Shown here in pieces: positions 26,798 through 33,992 of a stretch of DNA of 64,000 nucleotides. Location: positions 253,995 through 317,994 of the forward strand of contig CAWALU010000002.1 in assembly GCA_963782985.1 (NCBI GenBank), in the 5' to 3' direction. The notes below the pieces were generated by a model. That model had not been told where the DNA came from. It made no database searches and saw nothing but the letters and a program-made list of their open reading frames with translations. The position numbers were made by a program, and so were the translations under genes. This stretch comes from CAVSWT01 sp963782985. GTDB taxonomy: Bacteria > Bacteroidota > Ignavibacteria > Ignavibacteriales > Ignavibacteriaceae. Numbering within the stretch: position 1 is the first letter of the stretch; every line of letters starts with the position of its first letter.

Positions 26798-27091
26798 ATG
26801 TCTGTAACTCGAAAAGACGTGGAGCATATTGCTGAATTGGCAAGATTAGAATTTAAAGTTGAAGAACTTGATCAATTCACAAACGATTTAAATGAAATTT
26901 TAACTTATGTTGAAAAGCTAAACGAACTTGATACTGAAAACGTAGAACCGCTTTCACATCCCATTGAAGGAATAAATAATTTTAGAGAAGACATAATGAA
27001 GCCTTCAACTTTAAGAGAGGAAGCTTTAAAAAATGCGCCCGATAAAGACGAAGAATTTTTTAAAGTTCCGAAAGTAATTCGAGGAGATTAA
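26798..27091 (+). CDS. gatC: Asp/Glu-tRNA amidotransferase subunit C
   Basis: A 97-residue protein. The pattern VTRKDVEHIAELARLEF, FTNDLNEILTYVEKLNELDTENVEPLSHP and the tail FKVPKVIRGD is the complete GatC family. It stabilises GatA in the GatCAB transamidation complex, which amidates misacylated Glu-tRNA(Gln) or Asp-tRNA(Asn). Because a glnS gene is present at the right end of the window, GatCAB here may be needed mainly for asparagine (inference). gatA and gatB are not in the window. Confidence 0.93.
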   Translation: MSVTRKDVEHIAELARLEFKVEELDQFTNDLNEILTYVEKLNELDTENVEPLSHPIEGINNFREDIMKPSTLREEALKNAPDKDEEFFKVPKVIRGD

Positions 27092-27135
27092 TCAAATTTG
27101 AACTTTGACTTTTTAATTTTGACTTTGAGCCTTTT

Positions 27136-27900
27136 ATGATCATCGGTATTATTCCCGCGCGATTTGCCTCAACCCGACTAATGGGCAAGCCCCTTGCAGA
27201 CATAGGCGGCAAGCCGATGATACAACACACCTATGAAAGCTGCTTAAAATCAAACTTGCTTCATCAAGTTATTATTGCCGTCGACGATGAAAAGGTTGCG
27301 CAAACTGCGAGAAAGTTTGGCGCAAAAGTTATCTTAACTCCAAAAGATATTGCCACAGGCTCCGATAGAATTGCATTCGTTGTGAATGAAATACCCGAAG
27401 CCGATATAATTGTAAATATTCAAGGGGATGAACCATTTATTCAGGGAAGAATGATAGACCAGGCTATTGAACCTTTATTATTTGATAAACATGTAAATGT
27501 TTCTACTCTTGCGCGGAAAATTGAAACGGTGGAAGAATTAAAATCTCCATCCATTCCAAAAGTAGTTTTCGATTACAATAATTTTGCAATGTACTTTTCG
27601 CGCTCGCCAATTCCGTATGTAAGAGATGCAAGATCGAATATTGACAAAATAAAAAAAGCTGATATCTATAAGCACATAGGTCTATATGTTTATAGAAGAG
27701 AAGCCTTGCTAAAATTTACGCAGTTAGCGCCGACGGATTTGGAGCAAACTGAAAAACTTGAACAGCTTCGTATGCTGGAAAATGGATTTAAAATAAAAAT
27801 TGTAGTAACTGAATTTGATAATCTTGCGGTTGATACGCCGGAAGATTTAGAACGGGCAAGAAAATTTTATTCAAATGAAATAAAAAATAATAAAGAATGA
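27136..27900 (+). CDS. kdsB: 3-deoxy-manno-octulosonate cytidylyltransferase
   Basis: A 254-residue nucleotidyltransferase. PARFASTRLMGKPLADIGGKPM is the CTP-binding N-terminus, followed by VVNIQGDEPFI and the sugar-binding SRSPIPY. KdsB activates KDO as CMP-KDO for lipopolysaccharide inner core synthesis, so the organism makes KDO-containing LPS. It overlaps the downstream PLP-enzyme gene by 4 bases (ATGA). Confidence 0.94.
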   Translation: MIIGIIPARFASTRLMGKPLADIGGKPMIQHTYESCLKSNLLHQVIIAVDDEKVAQTARKFGAKVILTPKDIATGSDRIAFVVNEIPEADIIVNIQGDEPFIQGRMIDQAIEPLLFDKHVNVSTLARKIETVEELKSPSIPKVVFDYNNFAMYFSRSPIPYVRDARSNIDKIKKADIYKHIGLYVYRREALLKFTQLAPTDLEQTEKLEQLRMLENGFKIKIVVTEFDNLAVDTPEDLERARKFYSNEIKNNKE

Positions 27901-28858
27901 GAGAGCCAAAAAAATTACAATTAGCTTTTGCGCCTACTCCTTTACAGAAAATTAATTTTGAAGGAAATAATTTTCTTATGAAGAGGGACGATATGACCGG
28001 CTTTGAATTAACCGGAAATAAAGTTAGAAAACTTGAGTATCTAATTTGGCAGGCAAAAAGAAAAAAAGCCGATTATATTTTTACTGAAGGCGGCGAGCAG
28101 TCAAACCACGCAAGAGCAACTGTAATTGCAGCGTCACAGTTTGGAATAAAATCTAAAATATTTTTATGGGGAAAAGATACACCTAACCCTGACGGGAATC
28201 TTTTCTTAGATAAATTTTATGGCGCTGAAATTACTTTTCTAAATAAAAAAGAATATGCAAACGTAAATGAAATTATGTTTGATGAGCGGCGGAAATATAT
28301 TAAAAAGGGGAAAAAGGTTTATGTAATTCCCGGCGGCGGTTCTTCAACACTCGGCATTTGGGGATACATTTCTTTTATGAATGAATTAAAAGAGCAAGTT
28401 GAGTTAAATAAATTATCAGGTATTATTTCCGCATCAGGTTCCGGCGGAACTTCGGCGGGTCTGCTTGTTGGTAGTGCGTTATTAAATTTAAAATTAAAAA
28501 TTTATGCCGTGAATGTTATTCATCCTAAAGAAATAATTACAAAAAAAATAATTCAATTAGCTGAAGCATGTATAATGGATTATAAATTAAATTGTAAAAT
28601 TGATCCCAATAATCTTGTCGTCCTTGACGGCTATTCTACCGAAGGTTATAAAAACATTTCAATTCAGATAAGCTAAAGCAGATAAAAAAATTTGCTCATT
28701 CATCAGGAATTATTTTTGATCCTGCTTATACAGGTAAAGCATTTAAAGCTTACTATGATAACTTCCTTAAGAAAAATTTAGGCATGAAGAATTTATTTAT
28801 ACATACAGGCGGAATTTTCGGTGTGTTTAATAAAAGAAAAAAATATTTAGAAGCGTAA
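27897..28858 (+). pseudogene. PLP-dependent D-cysteine desulfhydrase/ACC-deaminase-family enzyme, frameshifted
   Basis: The first frame (27897-28676, 259 residues) contains all expected N-terminal features: TPLQKI, the PLP-lysine GNKVRKLEYL and GGEQSNHARATVIAA, then VIPGGGSSTLGIWG and ASGSGGTSAGLL. It stops early at 28674. From about 28664 another frame carries the missing end, with SDKLKQIKKFAHSSG, IIFDPAYTGKAF and HTGGIFGVFN, to a stop at 28856-28858. Adding one T in the TT at 28663-28664 joins both into one normal-length protein, so either one base is missing in the assembly or the gene is freshly broken. It follows kdsB with an ATGA overlap. D-cysteine desulfhydrase versus ACC deaminase cannot be separated here. 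Confidence 0.8.
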
Positions 28859-28997
28859 CTTCAGAGAAAGAAATGCGATCTAATTTCTATAATGACTTTT
28901 AAATTTAAGAATACTATGGAAATTGGTTTTATTTTTATTAAATGATTGGAACCTTAAATTAAAACTTTTGTAATTTTTACTTGAAATTTATAACTCT

Positions 28998-29005
28998 TAA
29001 TTTTG
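28998..29005 (+). promoter_or_regulatory. Minus-7-type element before the HIT gene
   Basis: TAATTTTG matches TAnnTTTG exactly but ends only 4 bases before the HIT-protein start codon, so a transcript from it would have almost no leader. No TTG is at the usual 19-21 base distance, which weakens the call. Confidence 0.25.
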
Positions 29006-29009
29006 CTTT

Positions 29010-29420
29010 ATGGATTGTATCTTTTGCGACATTATCAATAAAAAGCTAAACGCCGAAATTTTATATGAAGATGAATTTACTATTTCGTTTTTAGATATCA
29101 ATCCAATGAACTATGGTCATGCGTTAGTTATTCCTAAATCTCATTTCGAAAATTTTCTTGATGTAAAAGAAGAATACCTAAGTCCTGTAATTAAAGTTAC
29201 ACAGCACGTTTCAAAGGCTATTAAATTAAGTTTAAAACCTGACGGAATAAACATTATTGCAAATAACGGCGCCGCGGCGGGTCAGTCAATCTATCATTTT
29301 CATTTTCACATCATTCCACGCTTCAGCGATGACGGCTTTAAACCAAAATTGAATTTGAAAAAATATAAAAATGGAAATATTAAAATATTCGGCGATAAAA
29401 TTCGTTCCGATTTAAAATAA
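29010..29420 (+). CDS. HIT-family nucleotide hydrolase
   Basis: A 136-residue histidine-triad protein. CIFCDIINKKL at the N-terminus and the catalytic HFHFHIIPR motif (His96-x-His98-x-His100) are both complete. HIT proteins of this branch hydrolyse nucleoside phosphoramidates or dinucleoside polyphosphates in the cytoplasm. It is followed after 14 bases by the B12-binding protein. An AAATTTTG minus-7-like element just upstream may give a near-leaderless transcript. Confidence 0.9.
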   Translation: MDCIFCDIINKKLNAEILYEDEFTISFLDINPMNYGHALVIPKSHFENFLDVKEEYLSPVIKVTQHVSKAIKLSLKPDGINIIANNGAAAGQSIYHFHFHIIPRFSDDGFKPKLNLKKYKNGNIKIFGDKIRSDLK

Positions 29421-29434
29421 AAAAGAGGAAAATT

Positions 29435-29848
29435 ATGGATAAGAAAATAAGAGTGTTAGTTGCTAAAGCCGGTCTTGATGGTCATGACCGTGGCGCTAAA
29501 GTTATTGCCGCCGCTCTTCGGGACGCCGGAATGGAAGTGATCTATACTGGGCTAAGGCAAACCCCCGAAATGATTGTTGAAGCTGCAATTCAAGAAGATG
29601 TAGATGTTATTGGAATAAGTATTTTATCCGGAGCGCATATGACAATCTTACCAAAGATAAAAAAGTTAATGGATGAGAAAGGATTAAACGATGTACTTCT
29701 AACCGGCGGCGGAATTATTCCTCAAGAAGACATAAACACTCTTAAGAATCTTGGAATTGGGGAATTATTTACGCCAGGGGCTACAACCACTGCTATTGCA
29801 GATTATATTAAAAAATGGCGAGGGGAAAATCAGAAAGAGAATTTGTAA
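29435..29848 (+). CDS. Methylmalonyl-CoA mutase B12-binding subunit/domain, standalone
   Basis: A 137-residue protein made up only of the cobalamin-binding Rossmann domain found at the C-terminus of methylmalonyl-CoA mutase. The key motif DGHDRG (DxHxxG, about residues 15-20), where His binds the cobalt, is followed by SILSGAHM and TGGGIIP. In many bacteria a separate small subunit of mutase or isobutyryl-CoA mutase (IcmB-like partner) has this form. The large catalytic subunit is not in the window, so the partner enzyme is not identified here. It has an AAGAGGAA ribosome site. Confidence 0.88.
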   Translation: MDKKIRVLVAKAGLDGHDRGAKVIAAALRDAGMEVIYTGLRQTPEMIVEAAIQEDVDVIGISILSGAHMTILPKIKKLMDEKGLNDVLLTGGGIIPQEDINTLKNLGIGELFTPGATTTAIADYIKKWRGENQKENL

Positions 29849-29879
29849 TATTTAAATTTGAGATTTATCATAAATAAAA

Positions 29880-29905
29880 TAGGGACACAACATGCTGTGT
29901 CCCTA
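29880..29905. repeat. Perfect 10-bp palindrome TAGGGACACA between convergent genes
   Basis: TAGGGACACA at 29880-29889 pairs perfectly with TGTGTCCCTA at 29896-29905 across ACATGC. It sits between the plus-strand B12 gene and the minus-strand cytochrome operon and could end both transcripts, although no T-run follows on either side. Its plan (short YAGRGAC...GTCYCTR arms) resembles the other small palindromes at 40435, 42012 and 51783. Confidence 0.55.
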
Positions 29906-29933
29906 CCTTTCAATTTATACCTTTATTGGTTGG

Positions 29934-30803
29934 CTAGTTTGTCCTCGCATTTATAATCCCATTAGCGTGCTTTGTCTTATCAATTATATTTCCTTCGGCA
30001 TCTACAACATCGCCATGACAATTAAAGCATGCATTTATTGGAACCGGTAAATGTCCAACTGGCGCGATGCTTTCCGAACTGCCATGGCACGAGCCGCACT
30101 GTGCTTGTGTTCCATCAACTTGAGTCCAAGAAACAGTGTTATTGTTTCCCACCATTTTATCAGAAACAAAAATGAATGTATCTTGCGGAGCGGCGGTTGC
30201 TCTGGTAAATTCAAAATTACCGTGGCAATAAGTATTTCCGCAGGTTGCAGAATTAAAATCATACATTGCATTTGACGCAATGTTGGCAACAGCAACATTA
30301 TTCATATTTACTTCAGCTGGCAAGTTTGAATCAAGATGACCGGCGGCAAAAACAGAAGCTGGAACGGTGTGGCAATCCTGACATTGAACCACGCTTAATG
30401 AATTTGCGTATAAATGTTTTTCATGCGCCCCCACGCTTTTATTTGTAGTTGCCGTATTTCCACTTATATCTTTTGGCGGGGCAATTCGGGTTGGATCTGC
30501 AAAATTACCATGACAGGTATTGCAGGCTTCAGGTCCGCCGGGATTTGTATGGCAAGTGTTGCAGCTTGATTTTGTTAGTCCTCCGGAGTAATCTGATGCA
30601 TGGCATTGTTGGCATTCCTTCAAATTCCAATTGTGATTTTTTATATAGTCCCCGTGAAAGTTTGTCGAATTAGGATTTAAAAATCCGTCTTTATGTACTT
30701 CAACATTTCCGGCAGGGGCAATGTTATTTTCCAATTCGGCGCACCCAGTGAGAAATAGTCCTACAGTTAGCGAAACTAAAATTATTATTAATGTATACTT
30801 CAT
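29934..30803 (-). CDS. Heptaheme c-type cytochrome lipoprotein
   Basis: A 289-residue protein. I start it at the ATG ending at 30803, giving a lipoprotein signal (LTVGLFLTGC); the longer in-frame reading would overlap the preceding gene. Seven haem motifs are present: CQQCH, CNTCH, CNTCH, CQDCH, the unusual CX4CH CGNTYCH, CGSCH and CFNCH. Lipidation implies anchoring to a membrane, probably the outer membrane. It is the last gene of the cytochrome operon, 17 bases behind the 14-haem gene. The mix of CX4CH and CXXCH repeats occurs in surface cytochromes of metal reducers; a specific function here is inference. Confidence 0.85.
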   Translation of the reverse strand: MKYTLIIILVSLTVGLFLTGCAELENNIAPAGNVEVHKDGFLNPNSTNFHGDYIKNHNWNLKECQQCHASDYSGGLTKSSCNTCHTNPGGPEACNTCHGNFADPTRIAPPKDISGNTATTNKSVGAHEKHLYANSLSVVQCQDCHTVPASVFAAGHLDSNLPAEVNMNNVAVANIASNAMYDFNSATCGNTYCHGNFEFTRATAAPQDTFIFVSDKMVGNNNTVSWTQVDGTQAQCGSCHGSSESIAPVGHLPVPINACFNCHGDVVDAEGNIIDKTKHANGIINARTN

Positions 30804-30820
30804 TTTACAATCCGTAATTT

Positions 30821-32026
30821 TCAATTTGCGTTTGAACCATGACAATATCCGCAGAAGCCTATTCCTGCAGTACTTTGAGGGCTTGCATTCACATGACAAT
30901 TATAGCAAACAGACCCCATGCTATCATGCCAATCGCCATGCGTATCATTCATAAAATTTGCTGGATGAGTTTTGGGATTAGTTCCTTTTATACCATCGCT
31001 ATCTAAATGACAAGTTATGCAAGTGGGATCGGCACCTTGTGTATCATGACAAGCTGCGCAGCTTTCAATATCTCTTCTTGCCAAAGTTGCATGATCTCCG
31101 CCGCCGCTTCCAACTCCTATCATCATAAAAGAAGATTTTAAGTGAGACGAAGGAACTATGCCGCCTAAGCCAAAATCTGCGTTATCAGCTTGATGACATG
31201 ATGAACAGAAATTTTCAAGATCGTGGCAGGATTGACAATCAGCAGTTTTTCCTTTTGCATCAATGCCGTGTGTAAATCTATAATTTAATTCGTGAACCTT
31301 TGTGATCTGCTGCTGTTTAACTCCAGCTTTGTTATTAGTAGGAGAATAAGGCTGATAAAAATTATCGGACATATTTGTTTCAGTAATAACGCCGGTTGCG
31401 TCGTGGCATTCTTGACATGAATTATTATCATGGCACATAATACAGCTTGCGTCTAATTCAACTGCGGCAAATTTATGTGATTTAATAAACGCACTGCTTT
31501 TATGATCCTGCGGTAAAAGATTAGCTGTTGAAATATGACATGACTCGCATGCATTTGAAGCAGCTTTCGTTTCACCATGACAAGAGTAACAAGTTGTCAT
31601 GGGCGGATTTGGATTAGCAAGTTCAGAACTATAATCAACATCTTTAAAACCTTGATGGCATTGTTCGCATTCTAATTTTTGATCGGTAATATGAGAACTA
31701 TGATTAAAAATTAATTTTGATTTCTTCTTTTTTAACGCTTCAAAATTATCATCATAATGGCAGGTACTGCATTCATCAGAATTATCTACTTCATGGCACG
31801 ACGAGCAGCTTTCGTGGTTTGGAAATAAATTATCATCCAATGATTTACTGTCGGTAACGGCTATATGACACGAAGCGCAATCCGTAACATCAGCGTGCAA
31901 CTGGTGTGAAAACTTAATTAGCTTGCTGTTGTCTTCGTCTTCTTTTGCTTCTGAAGTAAATGCGGCAATTAATAAAACCGCCGAAAATATAGGAATAAGA
32001 ATTAAGTATAGGTGTTTAAATTTCAT
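30821..32026 (-). CDS. Secreted tetradecaheme c-type cytochrome
   Basis: A 401-residue protein with a signal peptide (MKFKHLYLILIPIFSAVLLIAAF) and fourteen CXXCH motifs spread along its length (CASCH, CSSCH, CSTCH, CEQCH, CYSCH, CESCH, CIMCH, CQECH, CQSCH, CSSCH, CAACH, CITCH, CYNCH, CGYCH). Distal histidines for bis-His ligation occur regularly, as in HADVTDC, HSSHI and HLKSSF. It lies 10 bases after the beta-barrel gene. By position and haem number it is the likely electron relay across or along the outer membrane (inference). Related families include cytochrome c7/c3-type repeats. Confidence 0.85.
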   Translation of the reverse strand: MKFKHLYLILIPIFSAVLLIAAFTSEAKEDEDNSKLIKFSHQLHADVTDCASCHIAVTDSKSLDDNLFPNHESCSSCHEVDNSDECSTCHYDDNFEALKKKKSKLIFNHSSHITDQKLECEQCHQGFKDVDYSSELANPNPPMTTCYSCHGETKAASNACESCHISTANLLPQDHKSSAFIKSHKFAAVELDASCIMCHDNNSCQECHDATGVITETNMSDNFYQPYSPTNNKAGVKQQQITKVHELNYRFTHGIDAKGKTADCQSCHDLENFCSSCHQADNADFGLGGIVPSSHLKSSFMMIGVGSGGGDHATLARRDIESCAACHDTQGADPTCITCHLDSDGIKGTNPKTHPANFMNDTHGDWHDSMGSVCYNCHVNASPQSTAGIGFCGYCHGSNAN

Positions 32027-32036
32027 TGTGCATCAA

Positions 32037-33308
32037 TTAAAAATTTGTATTGAACCAGTAGTTTAATTTAAAGAAAAATCTAAAATCGTCTTTATAAATT
32101 TTATTGCTCATATATTGAGCCTGGCAGTCAAATGATAGAGAAGTAAGCGGTCTAACATTAAATCCGCCAAGGATTGTAGTTAGATGGTTTGTTTCATCAT
32201 CTTTTGAAAGCTTGTAACCTGTGTATGAAATGCCAAGCGAGGGAGTTAAAAAACCTTCCATAAAAGTGTAAGCCGAATAAAGCGAAAGGGCGTCAAGCTC
32301 GCCGGCGTACCCCATTGTTTTTCTGTAGCTAACGCTTCCGTAATTTGAATTTACGCCAAGAGTTATACGCTGCGAATTATCTTCTTTATAACTTACGTTT
32401 CCGAATTTGCCTACCAATGTAAATATTTTGGTTAGATTATAATCGGCTCCTACTTCAATCTCCTGCGAATTTCCGTAATCAAAAACGGAAAATATTGAAT
32501 TGTATTTAATTCTCGGTTCTCTATAATTATAATATGCGTTAAGCTTAAAGTCTTTTATTTTATCGAATGAACCGTACGCTTCAAACTTTGAAGTTTTTTC
32601 AAAATTAATATCGTAATCATATTTTGTATTTATTGAAAAAACATTTTTCATTTCATAATCAACTTGTGCAGAAGCGTATTCGTATTGGGTGGATTCATTT
32701 TGAATAAGCGTTTGAATTGGATTCAAATTAATATCATATCGTAAAGCCCAATAGTCCTGTGCTTTAAAATTCTTTTTAACGTAACCGAGAATGAATTGCA
32801 AATCTTTCACTGAAGAAGCTGTAAATTTTCCGCCAAAAATGAAATCGTCTTTAAAGTTATCTGTTGTTTCAAATTTTTGATAAGCTGGAACATTACCGCC
32901 ATAATAAGCAGATAGTTTATACCCGTGTTTTTTCAAATCAACATTTAATCCGTCAAAAGAACCGCCGGCAACGCCGTTAAAAATTGGCTGTCTTCCCAGC
33001 TTAAAGCTCATTACTTCAAAAATATTTCTTCCTTCAAGATATAAATTATAAAAGCGAAGTCGGGGATCGTCTTTCATATCTTTTGATAAATCAGCTTCAA
33101 GGTTTAAATATGATCTTAAAGAAAATTGTCCTTCGTTAATATTTAAATTTAACATTTGAAACGAGCGAACATACTTAGCTGAAACATCGGCGGTATCAAA
33201 CCTATCGAAAGCATATAACGAAGAAGAAAATCTTCCATTTATATTTTGCGAGTAGAAGTATGGGACGGTTAGTAAAATTATCAGCAGTAGTAAAAGATAT
33301 TTCTTCAT
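32037..33308 (-). CDS. Outer-membrane beta-barrel protein of the cytochrome operon
   Basis: A 423-residue protein with a signal peptide (first about 20 residues), alternating hydrophobic/hydrophilic segments throughout and an aromatic C-terminal residue (WFNTNF), as expected for an outer-membrane barrel of about 18-22 strands. No cysteine or haem motif is present. It stands between the 4-haem and 14-haem genes with short gaps (19 and 10 bases), as do the porin genes of porin-cytochrome conduits (MtrB/PioB role). Sequence similarity to MtrB cannot be claimed from this reading, only the position and fold. Confidence 0.7.
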   Translation of the reverse strand: MKKYLLLLLIILLTVPYFYSQNINGRFSSSLYAFDRFDTADVSAKYVRSFQMLNLNINEGQFSLRSYLNLEADLSKDMKDDPRLRFYNLYLEGRNIFEVMSFKLGRQPIFNGVAGGSFDGLNVDLKKHGYKLSAYYGGNVPAYQKFETTDNFKDDFIFGGKFTASSVKDLQFILGYVKKNFKAQDYWALRYDINLNPIQTLIQNESTQYEYASAQVDYEMKNVFSINTKYDYDINFEKTSKFEAYGSFDKIKDFKLNAYYNYREPRIKYNSIFSVFDYGNSQEIEVGADYNLTKIFTLVGKFGNVSYKEDNSQRITLGVNSNYGSVSYRKTMGYAGELDALSLYSAYTFMEGFLTPSLGISYTGYKLSKDDETNHLTTILGGFNVRPLTSLSFDCQAQYMSNKIYKDDFRFFFKLNYWFNTNF

Positions 33309-33327
33309 TTTAAATTCTTTTTGAAAA

Positions 33328-33897
33328 TTATTTTTTATCTGGAATTGGATGTTTTATAGTTTCCCACATTTCGCTTAAGTCCCGCGCAACAAAAGTGGGA
33401 CTATCAGGGTTGTGGCATCCCGTGCAAAACTCTTTAAAATCGTTATGAGCAATTAATCCATTGGCAATTGCCGCTTGTCTATCCTTCATAATTTTTAGAC
33501 TTTTATAATCGGCGCCGGCGCCGTGGCAGGTTTCGCATTGAACTCCATCTTCAACTTTAAACTTTGCGTCTTTTAAAGAAGCGTCCACATTATAACCGCT
33601 GGCATGGCAGCGCAAGCAAGCTTCGGTTTCAACGGCTTTAGTTTCGTGCCCTAATTTTTTTGCAATTGAATCCGCTTTTTCTGATTGAAGAGTTTTGTAT
33701 GCTTCCGAATGTTTGCTGCTTTTCCAAATATCCAATTGCTTGCCTTGCTTATCAGATTTATGACACATACCGCAGGAAGCGGTTCCAACAAAAGCGTGTT
33801 CCGTTGGCTTATCTTCTCCTTGAGCGTAATTATTTTGTAAAAGCAAAAGGGGAGAAACTAATAACAATATTAGCATGTAAAATGATTTTGTTTTCAT
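33328..33897 (-). CDS. Tetraheme cytochrome c554-family protein
   Basis: A 189-residue secreted protein (signal peptide ending near YAQGED) with four haem motifs CGMCH, CLRCH, CETCH and CTGCH. The start of the mature protein, AFVGTASCGMCHKSDKQ, and IWKSSKHSEAYKTLQ are characteristic of the cytochrome c-554 family. It should reside in the periplasm and receive electrons from the inner membrane. A GGAG ribosome site precedes it. A 13-bp hairpin lies in the 95-base gap behind the upstream nine-haem gene. Confidence 0.88.
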   Translation of the reverse strand: MKTKSFYMLILLLVSPLLLLQNNYAQGEDKPTEHAFVGTASCGMCHKSDKQGKQLDIWKSSKHSEAYKTLQSEKADSIAKKLGHETKAVETEACLRCHASGYNVDASLKDAKFKVEDGVQCETCHGAGADYKSLKIMKDRQAAIANGLIAHNDFKEFCTGCHNPDSPTFVARDLSEMWETIKHPIPDKK

Positions 33898-33934
33898 TTT
33901 TATCTCCAGATATTTACTGAAATTTAGATTTTAA

Positions 33935-33972
33935 TTAGAGAGTTCATCTCTTGTGGATAATGAACTCTCTAA
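33935..33972. promoter_or_regulatory. 13-bp hairpin between the nine-haem and four-haem cytochrome genes
   Basis: TTAGAGAGTTCAT at 33935-33947 pairs perfectly with ATGAACTCTCTAA at 33960-33972. There is no T-run, so it is more likely an mRNA-stability or processing hairpin that separates expression of the first gene from the rest of the operon. Confidence 0.55.
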
Positions 33973-33992
33973 AATCTATTATGAATTGTCCT

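Noticed and set aside
27897..28858. Programmed ribosomal frameshift in the PLP-enzyme gene
   Set aside because: No slippery heptamer followed by a stable structure is visible at 28655-28670, and similar one-base losses occur in unrelated genes, so error or mutation is simpler.
30051..30954. Several plus-strand ORFs of 60-77 residues
   Set aside because: They lie opposite the haem-binding cytochrome genes, whose CXXCH repeats leave no doubt about the coding strand.
33935..33972. Intrinsic terminator inside the cytochrome operon
   Set aside because: The stem is strong but no T-run follows on the minus strand, so it is listed only as a hairpin.
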